Source: Thermoanaerobaculia bacterium (lineage in GTDB: Bacteria > Acidobacteriota > Thermoanaerobaculia > Multivoradales > J023). From it: 38,334 nucleotides of DNA. The position numbers and the translations under genes were made by a program. The stretch is from NCBI GenBank assembly GCA_028066595.1, contig JALCBJ010000062.1, positions 1-38,334 of the forward strand, in the 5' to 3' direction. The notes beneath the pieces were generated by a model, which was given only the letters and a program-made list of their open reading frames with translations, did no database searches and was not told the DNA's origin. Below are positions 17,240 through 26,120 of the stretch, piece by piece (the first letter of the stretch is position 1; each line of letters opens with the position of its first letter).

Positions 17240-17932
17240 TCAACCTCTCAGTTTGGGCCAGTCGTTCTCGTTGGGAATCCTTTTGTCCACGAAGTGCGGG
17301 GAATCTCCCATTCCTGGATGGGTGAGATACAAGAGGAAGCGCCCTGGCCGCGGACGGTACTTGATCCAAACTTTGCTGACGCCGTCCAGCTCATGAAAGA
17401 TAAGACTGATCCCGCCACGCAACCCTGGATTCGAAGCCTTTTCCAGATCGAGGGCCAACAATAGGTACTTATCCGATTCGACTACATCCGCGAAGGCCAG
17501 CAAGAGCTCATCGGAGCCTTCTTCCCACCAATCGCCGAAGTCGCCGGCTTCCTTGTCATAAATCCTTCTGAACTTACACCATTCGACCTCGAACTTCCTG
17601 CCAGCTACGAGGGAATTGAACGTTTCCTTGAACGAATCCGTGTCCGAGGTACGGATCAGATCGGCGAAGAGATTTCGCAGGGCAATTCTCTTCTTTTCGA
17701 CTTTGACCTGGAGCCTGACGAGCGCCGTGCGCCCCCTCGCTTCCTTCCCATAGTCGACTCGGAGCTCTGGGACTTCGTTAGCGATCTCGGCCAAATGATC
17801 ATCTAACTCCTCCCGAGACTCGAAACTCTGGATGTCTCCATCTCTGCAAATCAGAAATGTTTCCTCACCCGCACTATCGCACCACGCCTTGGCGACGAGA
17901 TCCTTCACATCCCGTTTCTCGAGCTCGTCCAA
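17240..17932 (-). CDS. Hypothetical protein (downstream part of an interrupted gene)
   Basis: A 230-residue acidic, soluble-looking protein with no signal peptide. It alternates charged helices (VKVEKKRIALRNLFADLI) and short beta-like stretches (KYLLLALDLEK, SKVWIKYRPRPGRFLLYLTH), with many Trp and acidic residues. I do not recognise the family. The annotated TTG start is weak. The same frame is coding-like for 21 more codons upstream (AVYFSSFYTVDTSKLAPLL) to an in-frame TGA at 17996-17998, directly behind the small upstream ORF. The simplest reading is one protein of about 297 residues broken by a single TGG-to-TGA change or sequencing error. Confidence 0.65.
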   Translation of the reverse strand: MDELEKRDVKDLVAKAWCDSAGEETFLICRDGDIQSFESREELDDHLAEIANEVPELRVDYGKEARGRTALVRLQVKVEKKRIALRNLFADLIRTSDTDSFKETFNSLVAGRKFEVEWCKFRRIYDKEAGDFGDWWEEGSDELLLAFADVVESDKYLLLALDLEKASNPGLRGGISLIFHELDGVSKVWIKYRPRPGRFLLYLTHPGMGDSPHFVDKRIPNENDWPKLRG

Positions 17933-17995
17933 CAGAGGGGCGAGCTTCGAAGTGTCGACGGTATAGAACGAGCTGAAGTAAACTGCCCTGCCGTC

Positions 17996-18133
17996 TCAAT
18001 AGTCTTTCGAAGAGTCATCTCCCACCTCTTCTTGTCTGATGTATCGATCGTGAAGCTCTTCCAGATCGTTCCTGAACGAAGGATCTGCGATCTTCTCTGA
18101 AGAGAACTCGATCTTCAGACTATCTTCGCTCAT
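17996..18133 (-). CDS. Short acidic ORF, likely N-terminus of the following gene
   Basis: A 45-codon ORF beginning MSEDSLKIEF with a GGAG ten bases upstream of the ATG. It ends KDY and a TGA (17996-17998), and the coding-like frame resumes in phase right after it. Composition (acidic, Ser-rich, HDRYIRQEE) is like that of the downstream part. I think it is the first 45 residues of one interrupted gene rather than a separate gene. Confidence 0.5.
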   Translation of the reverse strand: MSEDSLKIEFSSEKIADPSFRNDLEELHDRYIRQEEVGDDSSKDY

Positions 18134-18582
18134 TCTGGAGTCACTCCGTCGCGGGAGGCAGGTCTCTCGGATGCGGAGTACCTGTCGTGGTGGAAGGTGT
18201 CGTCGACCTTGGGATTCTTGCCCTCGGCATCGGCCTCTGGCCGCATACCCATACCCCATCTGCGAAACCGGGCGTGGCGTCAATTCTACTCCACCTCTCG
18301 ACGCGAAGCATCGTAGCGGAGGTGCCCACGCGGCCATTCTCAAAACTGACGTCGATGCTTCTCAATAGTGAGAATCGAATCTCGATGGGAGGTCCGGAAG
18401 CCGCATGCTTCCGTCCTTCTTGTTTCGAGATCAGTTGGCACCGTTCCTGCTCTATTCGTCGCAAACGAGTAGTTCGTACCTAGTGCTGGACCCGATCGAC
18501 GCGGTGACCAGCCTTAGATCGACGCGGTGCTCAGCCCAGTGCTTCGCACCCCCGTACCTTTCCCGACAGGAGAATCTCGCTG
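18134..18582. other. Divergent upstream region, no supported gene
   Basis: 449 bp between the divergent hypothetical gene and the subtilase gene. Open frames here lack domains or ribosome sites. A short direct repeat GATCGACGCGGTG occurs twice about 24 bp apart near 18495-18531, just ahead of the subtilase gene; its role is unknown. AGGAGA at 18568-18573 is the subtilase ribosome site. Confidence 0.4.
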
Positions 18583-20964
18583 ATGCGTTCGATTACCTTT
18601 GCCTTGTTGCTCGCCCTGATGATGGCCTCGATGGCCACGGCAGTACCTTTCATCGACTCGAAGATCGCTCCGGAGCTACTGGAACAGCTCGACCGCGACC
18701 TCTCGAAAGCCCACGCAGAAGGCGCGAAGGCGCCGGTCTACCGGGTCGTTGTCGACCTTCACCAGCGCGCGGTGAGGGGTCCGGCCGACATGGCCCGCGC
18801 CTTTGAGTCCCCCGAAGGCCACCGGGAATTGATGGCGGATATCGCCGATCTTCAAAGCGGTGTCCTGGAGTCGATGGCAGGCAGGACGAATCGGGGCAGT
18901 TTCCAGGTCTGGAACCGATACCAGAGCACCTATGGATTCTCAGCCTACGCAAACGCAGCCTCGATCCGCGAGCTGGCCCGTCATGCCGATGTCGCCTTCA
19001 TCCAGGAGCTCCCCCTCTACGTGAAGATGGACGCGCAGGCGCACGCCATCACCAATGCCGACGACGCCCACTCCGGCGGTACGACCGGCGCCGGCGTAAC
19101 GATCGCAATCATCGACGACGGTATCGACCATGACCACGCCGCATTCGGTGGCCAGTCCGCTTGGCCGAACTCGAAGATTCTCGGCGGACGCGACTTCGCC
19201 GACAACGACAACAACCCGCGGATCGACTGCACCAGCCAGAGTCACGGCACCGCGGTAACCGGTGTCGCCGTCGGTGATGGTGGCGGAATCGTCGGCTCCG
19301 CTCCCGACGCCAAGGCCGTCTTCCTGAAGATCCAGAGTGCGTCGATCTGTGGCCAGAACGGACTCGACGGTGATATCCCCGGCGCCATCGACTGGGCGGT
19401 GACCAATCGCAACAACTTCTCGCCGGCGATCAAGATCATCTCGATGAGCCTCGGTACCACCTCGACGTCGTCGAGCCCGTGCTCGTCGATCCCCGAGGCC
19501 AGCGCCCTGGTGGCGGCCCGCAGCGCCGGCATGGTGACCCTGGTGGCTTCGGGCAACGGCGCGGTCAGCAACGGCATCGCCTCACCGGCCTGCCACCCCG
19601 ATGCCGTGTCGGTAGGCGCGACCTACGACGCCAACATCGGCGGTGCCAATTTCGGCCTGTGCAACGACGCGACGACGTTCGCCGACAAGATCACCTGCTA
19701 CTCGAATAGCGACACCTTCCTCGACATCCTCGCGCCTTCCCACTGCGCGGCGACGGCCCAGGCCGGCGGTGGCACCAATTCCTGCTTCGGCGGTACGTCC
19801 TCGTCGACGCCTTATGCCGCGGGCATCACAGCACTGATCTTCGAGACCAACTCGGGCATCAGCCGCAACGCGGCCATCACGGCCCTCAAGGCCGGTACGA
19901 ACATCACCGATTCGCGCAACGGCGTCACGGTGCCGCGGGTCGACGCCGTCGCTTCGATCGCAGCCGCTGGCGGTGGTGGCGGTGGCGGCAACTGCAACGG
20001 CACCAACTGCATCGACTGGGACGTGACCACGACGTCCTCGTTCGCCAACCAGGACGGCTCGGCGACCTTCGCGGTGTCCAACGGCGGCGACACGATCACC
20101 CTCACCAACAACACCTGGCGCCGCACCAACCAGACGTTCAACATCACGGCCGATACCCGCATCGAGTTCGAGTTCTCCTCGACCGCCCAGGGTGAAGTCC
20201 ACGGCATCGGTTTCGACGAGGACAACACGCTCTCTTCGAACCGTATCTTCAAGGTCCACGGCAGCCAGAACTACGGCATCACTGACTTCGACAACTACAC
20301 CTCGGGCACCGTGACCTACGACATTCCGGTCGGCCAGTACTTCACGGGCAGCTCGATGAATCTGATTCTGGTCAACGACTTCGACGCTGGTTCGGGCAAC
20401 AACTCTGTCTTCACCAACGTCCGGGTCTACGAGTCCGGCGGCGGTGGTAGCTGCTCCTACGACAATGACTTCGAGGGCGGCGATGTTGCCGGCTGGTCGA
20501 CCGGTGGTACCTGCACTACGGGCACCTTCATCATCGGCAACCCGACCCAGCAGACCTCGACCGTCGTGACCCAGCCGAGCGGCTCGGCTTCGGGTTCCAG
20601 CTCCCTATTCACTGCCAGCAACACGAGCGTCGGCAACGCGGACGTGGACGGCGGCAATTGCATCCTGAACAAGGATGCGATCTCGGTCCCCTCCGCCTCC
20701 ACGCTCTCCTTCAACTACTTCCACGGCCAGCGCGATAATGGCGACGACGCCTCGGGCGACTTCTTCAATGTGCAGTACCGTGTCAACGGTGGCTCGTGGC
20801 AGACGGTCGTTTCCAACGGTGACTCGCGGTCCACGGCCTCGTGGACGTCCGCCTCGACCTCTGTTCCTGCCGGCAATATCGAGCTGCGGGTTCAGTGCTC
20901 GGACGGCCCCGCCACCGGCGACATCGTCGAGTGTGGGATCGACGACGTGGCTATCTGTAACTAG
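18583..20964 (+). CDS. Secreted subtilisin-like serine protease (S8) with C-terminal beta domains
   Basis: A 793-residue exported peptidase. Signal peptide residues 1-20 (MRSITFALLLALMMASMATA), a propeptide-like region to about 150, then the S8 domain with the triad Asp178 (IAIIDDGID), His221 (SQSHGTAV) and Ser406 (GGTSSSTPYAAG), with oxyanion Asn325 (VASGNGA). A Gly-rich linker (about 456-464) leads to a beta-sandwich domain (about 470-620) and a second C-terminal domain starting CSYDNDFEGGDVAGWS and ending DDVAICN. That opening resembles the DGFESGD tail found on other secreted proteins of this window. AGGAGA sits nine bases before the ATG. Two hairpins follow the stop. Likely an extracellular protease; the substrate is unknown. 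Confidence 0.92.
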   Translation: MRSITFALLLALMMASMATAVPFIDSKIAPELLEQLDRDLSKAHAEGAKAPVYRVVVDLHQRAVRGPADMARAFESPEGHRELMADIADLQSGVLESMAGRTNRGSFQVWNRYQSTYGFSAYANAASIRELARHADVAFIQELPLYVKMDAQAHAITNADDAHSGGTTGAGVTIAIIDDGIDHDHAAFGGQSAWPNSKILGGRDFADNDNNPRIDCTSQSHGTAVTGVAVGDGGGIVGSAPDAKAVFLKIQSASICGQNGLDGDIPGAIDWAVTNRNNFSPAIKIISMSLGTTSTSSSPCSSIPEASALVAARSAGMVTLVASGNGAVSNGIASPACHPDAVSVGATYDANIGGANFGLCNDATTFADKITCYSNSDTFLDILAPSHCAATAQAGGGTNSCFGGTSSSTPYAAGITALIFETNSGISRNAAITALKAGTNITDSRNGVTVPRVDAVASIAAAGGGGGGGNCNGTNCIDWDVTTTSSFANQDGSATFAVSNGGDTITLTNNTWRRTNQTFNITADTRIEFEFSSTAQGEVHGIGFDEDNTLSSNRIFKVHGSQNYGITDFDNYTSGTVTYDIPVGQYFTGSSMNLILVNDFDAGSGNNSVFTNVRVYESGGGGSCSYDNDFEGGDVAGWSTGGTCTTGTFIIGNPTQQTSTVVTQPSGSASGSSSLFTASNTSVGNADVDGGNCILNKDAISVPSASTLSFNYFHGQRDNGDDASGDFFNVQYRVNGGSWQTVVSNGDSRSTASWTSASTSVPAGNIELRVQCSDGPATGDIVECGIDDVAICN

Positions 20965-20980
20965 CAGTTACCAAGTGACC

Positions 20981-21008
20981 CTCGTCTCCGGCCCTGGCCG
21001 GAGACGAG
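20981..21008. terminator. Perfect 13-bp inverted repeat after the subtilase gene
   Basis: CTCGTCTCCGGCC and its exact complement are separated by only two bases, 17 bp after the subtilase stop. The stem is very strong but lacks a following T-run, so it is either a transcript-stabilising hairpin or part of a two-hairpin terminator with the next one. Confidence 0.55.
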
Positions 21009-21038
21009 TTGACCCGGGCCGAGATCGTTCCGCCCGAC

Positions 21039-21064
21039 ATGCCCCGCTTCGGCGGGGCATTTTG
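21039..21064 (+). terminator. Rho-independent terminator
   Basis: ATGCCCCGC, a TTCG tetraloop and GCGGGGCAT make a 9-bp stem, followed directly by TTTT. This is a classic intrinsic terminator for the subtilase gene and it precedes slyX. Confidence 0.75.
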
Positions 21065-21128
21065 CGATCGGCTGTCCTTGTCGTGCCGACGGGAACTCAA
21101 AAGTCGCCCCGTGCTAGGTTGCCGAACC

Positions 21129-21323
21129 ATGGATGATCGATTGTTCGAACTCGAGTCCGCCAACGCCTACCTGACGAAACGCGTGGCCGACCTCGACGAC
21201 GTGGTACTCGAGTTCACGCGACGCGTCGAGCGGCTCGAACGTCAGCTGCTTTTGTTGTCCCAACGGCTGGAGGAACTCGGCGAGTCTTCTGAACCCGACG
21301 ACGCTCCACCGCCCCACTACTGA
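21129..21323 (+). CDS. slyX: SlyX family protein
   Basis: A 64-residue acidic coiled-coil protein: MDDRLFELESANAYLTKRVA, then repeated Leu heptads (VERLERQLLLLSQRLEEL) and the hallmark C-terminus PPPHY. Length and ending match the SlyX family, whose molecular role is unclear. An upstream in-frame start at 21009 would place the terminator hairpin inside the gene, so ATG 21129 is chosen. It stands alone between a terminator and an orphan protein-tail remnant. SlyX is best known from Proteobacteria, which argues somewhat against a purely acidobacterial origin. Confidence 0.88.
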   Translation: MDDRLFELESANAYLTKRVADLDDVVLEFTRRVERLERQLLLLSQRLEELGESSEPDDAPPPHY

Positions 21324-21415
21324 CGCAGTCTTGGTCGTTAGCGCCGCAGGCCAAGTGCATCGAGCTTGCAATCTTTGCGGACGGCTTCGAGAGCGGAGAC
21401 ACGACCGACTGGTAG
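21323..21415 (+). pseudogene. Orphan FESGD C-terminal tail
   Basis: In a different frame from slyX, an open stretch with no start codon encodes SWSLAPQAKCIELA and then IFADGFESGDTTDW before TAG at 21413-21415. The ending is the same tail that closes three large exported proteins in this window. I read it as the last codons of a lost gene for a secreted protein. Confidence 0.6.
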
Positions 21416-21684
21416 TCGACGGCCAGGTAGCTCGAACGCCTGCCGTCACCGTTGCGTCACCCGGACCCCGACTCAGACGCAGCGTCGAGAACTGATACTT
21501 GCCGCTGAAAGCTACCGCGATAGCGCGCAGGCAGGTTCCACGGGGCAACATCTTCTTCACCGTGCGAATGGAAACGGCTACCTGACAGTAGTATCCGCTC
21601 TGGACGAGGAGACCGTCGGCCACCCAGGGCCGTCCAGCCGATTCGCGTCCACACCCGTTGACGAAGAGCCAGGGAGAGCACCCG

Positions 21685-22413
21685 ATGTTCCTGCACCGCA
21701 TCGCAACCGCGTCAAAGCGCCCGAATTGGACGGCTATCTGCATCGAGTTCGGTCTCGTGATTTTCGGCGTGCTGACCGCTCTGCAGGTGAATAACTGGAA
21801 CGCGTCGCGTATCGACAAGCAAGGTGCCGCCAACACGCTCTCCCGTTTGCGTAGCGAGGTCTTAGTGAACGTCGCGGCCCTCGACGAGAGGATGACCATC
21901 CTGGAAGAGTCCAGCGATGTGCGTAGCGCTGCGATGACTGCGCTGCAAACATGTGATGCCTCACCGGAAGCGGCAGAGCTGCTCGGCAATGCCGGCGGCT
22001 CACTGACCGGCGACATCATTCCCTCGTTCGTGGACAACACACTGCTGGAACTCGCCCGCCGGGACAGGTACCTCGATTTCCTGTCCAACGACTTCCGCGC
22101 AGCCCTCAATGTCTACAGCGGTCGACTTTCCGACGAGCGTGACCAGCTGAGGATCAACTTCGGGCTGATGTGGGACCAGCACGTAGTCAAGCATTCCTCC
22201 ACCGGAGTGGACATCACCAAAGCGGATTTCTCGACGCTCAGGTTTGTTTTCAGCCAACCGTTGGACACGCTATGTGAGGACTCGGTCTTTCGACGACAGT
22301 TCGTCATGACCGAAATCTGGCACCAGTCCGCCATGCTCAGAATGCAACGCTTCAAGGGCTGGAACGAAGAGTTCCTGGCGGCGATCGACGCGGAGCTCGA
22401 CGTGTTTGGGTGA
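21685..22413 (+). CDS. DUF6090-like single-pass membrane protein
   Basis: A 242-residue protein. Its N-terminus has one membrane helix with the pattern typical of DUF6090 proteins: WTAICIEFGLVIFGVLTALQ followed by VNNWNASRID. The rest (SRLRSEVLVNVAALDERMTI and further helices) is a helical extracytoplasmic or cytoplasmic domain with a few Cys and Trp. The function is unknown. ATG 21685 is preferred because GGAG lies eight bases upstream; a start nine codons earlier would be non-ATG. It is convergent with the kinase gene across the tandem-repeat block. Confidence 0.7.
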   Translation: MFLHRIATASKRPNWTAICIEFGLVIFGVLTALQVNNWNASRIDKQGAANTLSRLRSEVLVNVAALDERMTILEESSDVRSAAMTALQTCDASPEAAELLGNAGGSLTGDIIPSFVDNTLLELARRDRYLDFLSNDFRAALNVYSGRLSDERDQLRINFGLMWDQHVVKHSSTGVDITKADFSTLRFVFSQPLDTLCEDSVFRRQFVMTEIWHQSAMLRMQRFKGWNEEFLAAIDAELDVFG

Positions 22414-22498
22414 TCGTAGGCTCGAGGAGCCTGCTCGCTTGAGACCCGTGGCCTGTTCTCGACACAGTTTCTTGAAATCCCCTGACTCCTGCCTTGGC

Positions 22499-22935
22499 CC
22501 TCCCCTCTTCGGAGAGGGGGAGTTGGAGGGGGAGTTCAACAACAAGCAGCCTTCGGTTCGGCATGGTCTTGAAATCCCTTTCGGAAAAGGGGGAACTCGG
22601 TGGACGTGTCGTCGAGAGGCCCGTTGCAGGAAAATCCGTCTCCGTTTGCGTCGATCTGGGATCATGGAGTTGCCTTGGCTCTCCCCCTCTTCGGAGAGGG
22701 GGAGCTGGAGGGGGAGTTCAAAAACAAGCAGCCTTCTGTTCGGCATGGTCTTGAAACCCCTTTTCGAAAAAGGGGAACTCGGTGGACGTGTCGTCGAGAG
22801 GCCCGTTGCAGGAAAATCCGTCTCCGTTTGCGTCGATCTGGGATCATGGAGTTGCCTTGGCTCTCCCCCTCTTCGGAGAGGGGGAGCTGGAGGGGGAGTT
22901 CAAAAACAAGCAGCCTTCTGTTCGGATCGCTGTCT
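22499..22935. repeat. 182-bp tandem repeat, about 2.4 copies, with internal hairpins
   Basis: The motif CTCTTCGGAGAGGGGGAG recurs at 22505, 22687 and 22869, exactly 182 bp apart. The first and second units are full length and nearly identical; the third stops after TTCTGTTCGG. Each unit holds a palindrome (CTCCCCCTC/GAGGGGGAG around TTCGGA) and the full units a second one (CCCCTTTT/AAAAGGGG around a CGAA core). The block fills the gap between convergent genes, so it could end transcription from both sides. It resembles REP or MITE-type palindromic intergenic repeats amplified in tandem. Confidence 0.85.
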
Positions 22936-22975
22936 TAGCGCTCCCCTTCCGCAAAGGACATCTCTGCCTCGAGGG

Positions 22976-25579
22976 TCAACTCGCTTCAGGCGCGGCCTCC
23001 TTCGTCCCGTACGCCGTAGCCAAAACGTTGTCGACCCATCGGGGGCGCACACTCTCCTTTCCAAGGGAAGCCCAGTAACCCCAGGCCAGGACCGCCGCGA
23101 CGAGTGCCACCGGTACCGCAGCTCCGGTGGCGTACCATGCGTCCAGGTCGATTGTCGCGGGATGACCGTTGAGCCACCAGCTCACTACCATCGCCGTCAC
23201 GGCAGCCAGGAAACCAAATCGCACCAGCACCGCGAGCCACAGGCTGGTGATCAAGACAGCCACCGCGGCGTCGGCCAGGGGATGTCCGGCGGCTGGAAAG
23301 ATGATGATGCTGAAGAGGGCCACCGCGATGGCCCGAGACCACATCGCGTTCCCTAGCAACCAGCGCAAGAAGACCACGCAAACCGTACCGATAAAGGCTA
23401 GCAACAAGGCCTGGAGTAATCCGTAGATCGCCATTGCCAACGACTCCCGAAGGCCCAGAATCGCCTGACACTGGCGTGCAAATGCTCCGTCGTCGAACAG
23501 CCCAGCCATTGCGGCGATCCCATGGCCATCCGGTTCTGGCAGGCCAAACCAGCCCGGTACGACAGCATAGGCCAGGGCACCGAGCGTCAATCCCACGCCG
23601 AAGAGCGTGCCGACCAGAAGATCTCGCCCCACCAGTGGATCGGCTACGCGCCCCCGCAGGAGTCGCACCCATGATGCGACCTGCCATGACCATCGACGGC
23701 GGGCGAAGGGCTCGACGGCGATGTAGAGGATCCAGGCGACGACTCCGTCGGAAAGGCCACGCTCCAGCTGGGCCTCCAGGATCTCCAGAAGCTCAGGCGA
23801 CGCCGTGTGACGCCCGCCCAGCAACCAAACCAGAAGCCTTGCGGCAAGAATGACGATCGCTAGCCGCGTCGCCCCCAACAGATCCGCGTGTCTGAGGCGG
23901 ATATTGCGCCAGCAGAGATACACCCCTCCGAGAAGCACCAGTCCAGCGAGAGTCCAGTACGCGACATGAGCGACCGCGACCTGATCACGGCCACCCGCGA
24001 GTCCGGCCGGCCAGTCGAGCAGGGAGCGCCCCCGGTCTCCGGTGGTCTCGACGAGCCGGAAGTGCACGGGTATCGGACCGATGGCCGCCGCTTCGACACG
24101 TATCCGCTCTCCCCCCCGATAGGGATCGTCAGCCTCCCAGGCCCATCTCCGGTCGGCGAATCCCTCTGGGAAGAAGTCTGGGTCGATCACATGGAGGCGA
24201 TCGACATCGAGCCCTGCCTGGGCGAGTAGTAGGTCCCACATGGGTTCCAACTCACCAGAACCGCCTGCCGACCCGGCCGGTGGCAGCCCACTCAGGCTCA
24301 GTAACCGGCCCTCGGTATCGAGTACGACGCGAGCCTCGCCAGGAAACATGAGTGGCGGATCGGTAGGACGTCGGAACACCGATCCACTGCGCCCTGCCGC
24401 CAATGGCAGTGGGCTCTGCCGATACCAAAAGGTAACGCGATGCGCGGGAGATCCATACTCCGATGAGGCACCGTAGCCGTGCATGCGATCCACTGAATCG
24501 TTCGCAAAGCCCAACTCCTCTAGAAGTTCCCGCGCTTCATACTCCAAAACTACCGGCGGGTCGCCTCGAAGAACGTCCGCGAGGACTAGGGGTTTCATAC
24601 TGCTCGCCACGACGAGCCCTATCAACGCAGCGACTCCGACGGCCACGAGCCACAGACGTTGAGTCGGTGAAATTCTCGAAGACGGCTCGATCAGCAACGT
24701 TTCGACAGGCACGCAGCGAGCACGCCCATCCTCGGATCGCGGTCTCGATGGCAGCGCGCGAGACACCTCCCCTACCGACCCTGGACGGCAACCAGGATCT
24801 TCATGAATACATCGGAGGAGCGTCTCTCGGAGCTCATCGGTGCGGATGGTGTCCGGTAGAACGACACCCGCACCGTCTGCTGGCGCGGAAGGCTTCGATC
24901 CGGAAAAGAGCTCGAGGAGGACCATACCTAGAGAGTAGATATCGCTCTGCTCGCTCGGCTCGCCGCCACTGTCGAGCTCTGGTGCCTTGAAACCCTGTGC
25001 ACCGGCGCGAGGGTTGGTAGCCGCACCCGCCAATGTTGCCAAGCCGAAGTCGGTGATGATGGCCCGGCCATCGGGCGTCAGCATCACGTTACTCGGCTTG
25101 ATATCGCGATGCAGGATCCCAGGGTGATGGATCGCCTCTATGCCTGCGCAGAGATCGTGAGCGAAATGTATCTTCTCATCGTCGGTCAACGTTCCGAGGC
25201 TACGATCCAGCACAGATCGCAGAGTATCGCCATCGATCCATTGCAGAGCGATGAAGTGGTAGGGTTCGCTTTCGCCGATCTCGAAGGAACCCACTTCCCA
25301 AGCCTGCATCACGTTCGGATGGGCCACCGCCTGCGCCGCATTCACCTCGTTGACTAGGCGCCAAAGCTCGCCGCCCTGACCGATGCCGGCGAACGGGATC
25401 TTGAGAGCGACAGTACGATGATTCTGAGCATCGTAGGCCTTGAATACTTCAGCGAAGGCTCCTGCACCTACGAAGCGGTAGATCTCGAACCTGCCGGCGA
25501 CCCTGTCTCCCGGCCCGAGACCACAGCTGACCTTGTCGCCGGCCAGCCTCACTGGCCCGGAAGCGGCGTTGGAGCTCAT
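22976..25579 (-). CDS. Membrane Ser/Thr protein kinase with polytopic C-terminus
   Basis: An 867-residue kinase. All Hanks motifs are present: Gly loop GAGAFAEV (38-45), Lys60 in VALKIPF, Glu78, HRDIKPSN (157-164) with catalytic Asp159, TDFGLA with Asp177, APE (199-201) and a DIYSLGMVLLELFSG stretch. A juxtamembrane segment leads to a membrane helix near 313-332. A soluble domain of about 220 residues follows with no PASTA or TPR features that I can see. From about 555 on there are several membrane helices (LAGLVLLGGVYLCW, LLLAFIGTVCVVFL, VALVAAVLAWGYW). It is the last gene of the CHAT operon, starting nine bases after the small CxxC gene. Its targets may be the operon's own products, which is inference. 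Confidence 0.92.
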   Translation of the reverse strand: MSSNAASGPVRLAGDKVSCGLGPGDRVAGRFEIYRFVGAGAFAEVFKAYDAQNHRTVALKIPFAGIGQGGELWRLVNEVNAAQAVAHPNVMQAWEVGSFEIGESEPYHFIALQWIDGDTLRSVLDRSLGTLTDDEKIHFAHDLCAGIEAIHHPGILHRDIKPSNVMLTPDGRAIITDFGLATLAGAATNPRAGAQGFKAPELDSGGEPSEQSDIYSLGMVLLELFSGSKPSAPADGAGVVLPDTIRTDELRETLLRCIHEDPGCRPGSVGEVSRALPSRPRSEDGRARCVPVETLLIEPSSRISPTQRLWLVAVGVAALIGLVVASSMKPLVLADVLRGDPPVVLEYEARELLEELGFANDSVDRMHGYGASSEYGSPAHRVTFWYRQSPLPLAAGRSGSVFRRPTDPPLMFPGEARVVLDTEGRLLSLSGLPPAGSAGGSGELEPMWDLLLAQAGLDVDRLHVIDPDFFPEGFADRRWAWEADDPYRGGERIRVEAAAIGPIPVHFRLVETTGDRGRSLLDWPAGLAGGRDQVAVAHVAYWTLAGLVLLGGVYLCWRNIRLRHADLLGATRLAIVILAARLLVWLLGGRHTASPELLEILEAQLERGLSDGVVAWILYIAVEPFARRRWSWQVASWVRLLRGRVADPLVGRDLLVGTLFGVGLTLGALAYAVVPGWFGLPEPDGHGIAAMAGLFDDGAFARQCQAILGLRESLAMAIYGLLQALLLAFIGTVCVVFLRWLLGNAMWSRAIAVALFSIIIFPAAGHPLADAAVAVLITSLWLAVLVRFGFLAAVTAMVVSWWLNGHPATIDLDAWYATGAAVPVALVAAVLAWGYWASLGKESVRPRWVDNVLATAYGTKEAAPEAS

Positions 25580-25588
25580 TTCACTGTC

Positions 25589-26029
25589 CTACTTGTGCGG
25601 GACGAAAACCTTGATCTCGGGTATTGCCTCGCCGGGAGGTTGGTAACGATAGAGCGTCTGTTCGAAGTCGGCGTCCACCTCCTTCAACTTTCGTAGTAGC
25701 GAAGGACCATCGAACGCAAGCAACACGTCCAAACCACCAATGCTGAAGTTGTCGTCCGGATGGAGTTCTGTCTCTTCCACCCGCAGTTCGATCGGTACCC
25801 CCGTCGGAGCATCCTTAGATCGTGGAACTTTGAGAAACGCCCTTGCGCTGCAACCGGCTGACTTGCATTTCATAGTGTAGGCGGTGTGCCGACCATCTTT
25901 CGTACTGGTCTTGGCGCTCCGCTCGAAGAACTCTTCGCTGCAGGTGTGACACCTGACTCTGAGCCGATCGACGGAAAAGTAGTCGTCGGCGTGCAGCTCG
26001 GATTCTCTACGAGATGTCTCGTTAGGCAT
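25589..26029 (-). CDS. Small CxxC protein with duplicated ELHxDDxFS motif
   Basis: A 146-residue soluble protein. A four-Cys group, CHTC (from residue 27) and CKSAGC (about 55-60), suggests a zinc ribbon. The motif E-x-E-L-H-x-D-D-x-F-S-x-x-x-L-x-V occurs twice: ESELHADDYFSVDRLRV near residue 9 and ETELHPDDNFSIGGLDV near residue 86. So each half begins with the same element, but only the first continues into the Cys cluster. The C-terminal third is helical, then PGEAIPEIKVFVPHK. ATG 26029 has AGGAGGG eight bases upstream. It sits between the CHAT and kinase genes and ends nine bases before the kinase start, so it is probably translated with it. I do not recognise the family; an adaptor role is a guess. 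Confidence 0.8.
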   Translation of the reverse strand: MPNETSRRESELHADDYFSVDRLRVRCHTCSEEFFERSAKTSTKDGRHTAYTMKCKSAGCSARAFLKVPRSKDAPTGVPIELRVEETELHPDDNFSIGGLDVLLAFDGPSLLRKLKEVDADFEQTLYRYQPPGEAIPEIKVFVPHK

Positions 26030-26120
26030 GATTGCTGCCCTCCTGGTTCGGCTTGTGATGTATGGCAAGACGGACAACGCCCGTGGGTTTACCTATAGAC
26101 CTCCGCGAACCGCGATCGGT

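Noticed and set aside
21114..22109. 331-codon minus-strand ORF across slyX and the DUF6090-like gene
   Set aside because: It is antisense to two genes with family signatures and shows no domain of its own.
22499..22935. Tandem repeat considered as a CRISPR array
   Set aside because: Units are 182 bp and identical throughout, without short repeats alternating with unique spacers, and no cas genes are present.
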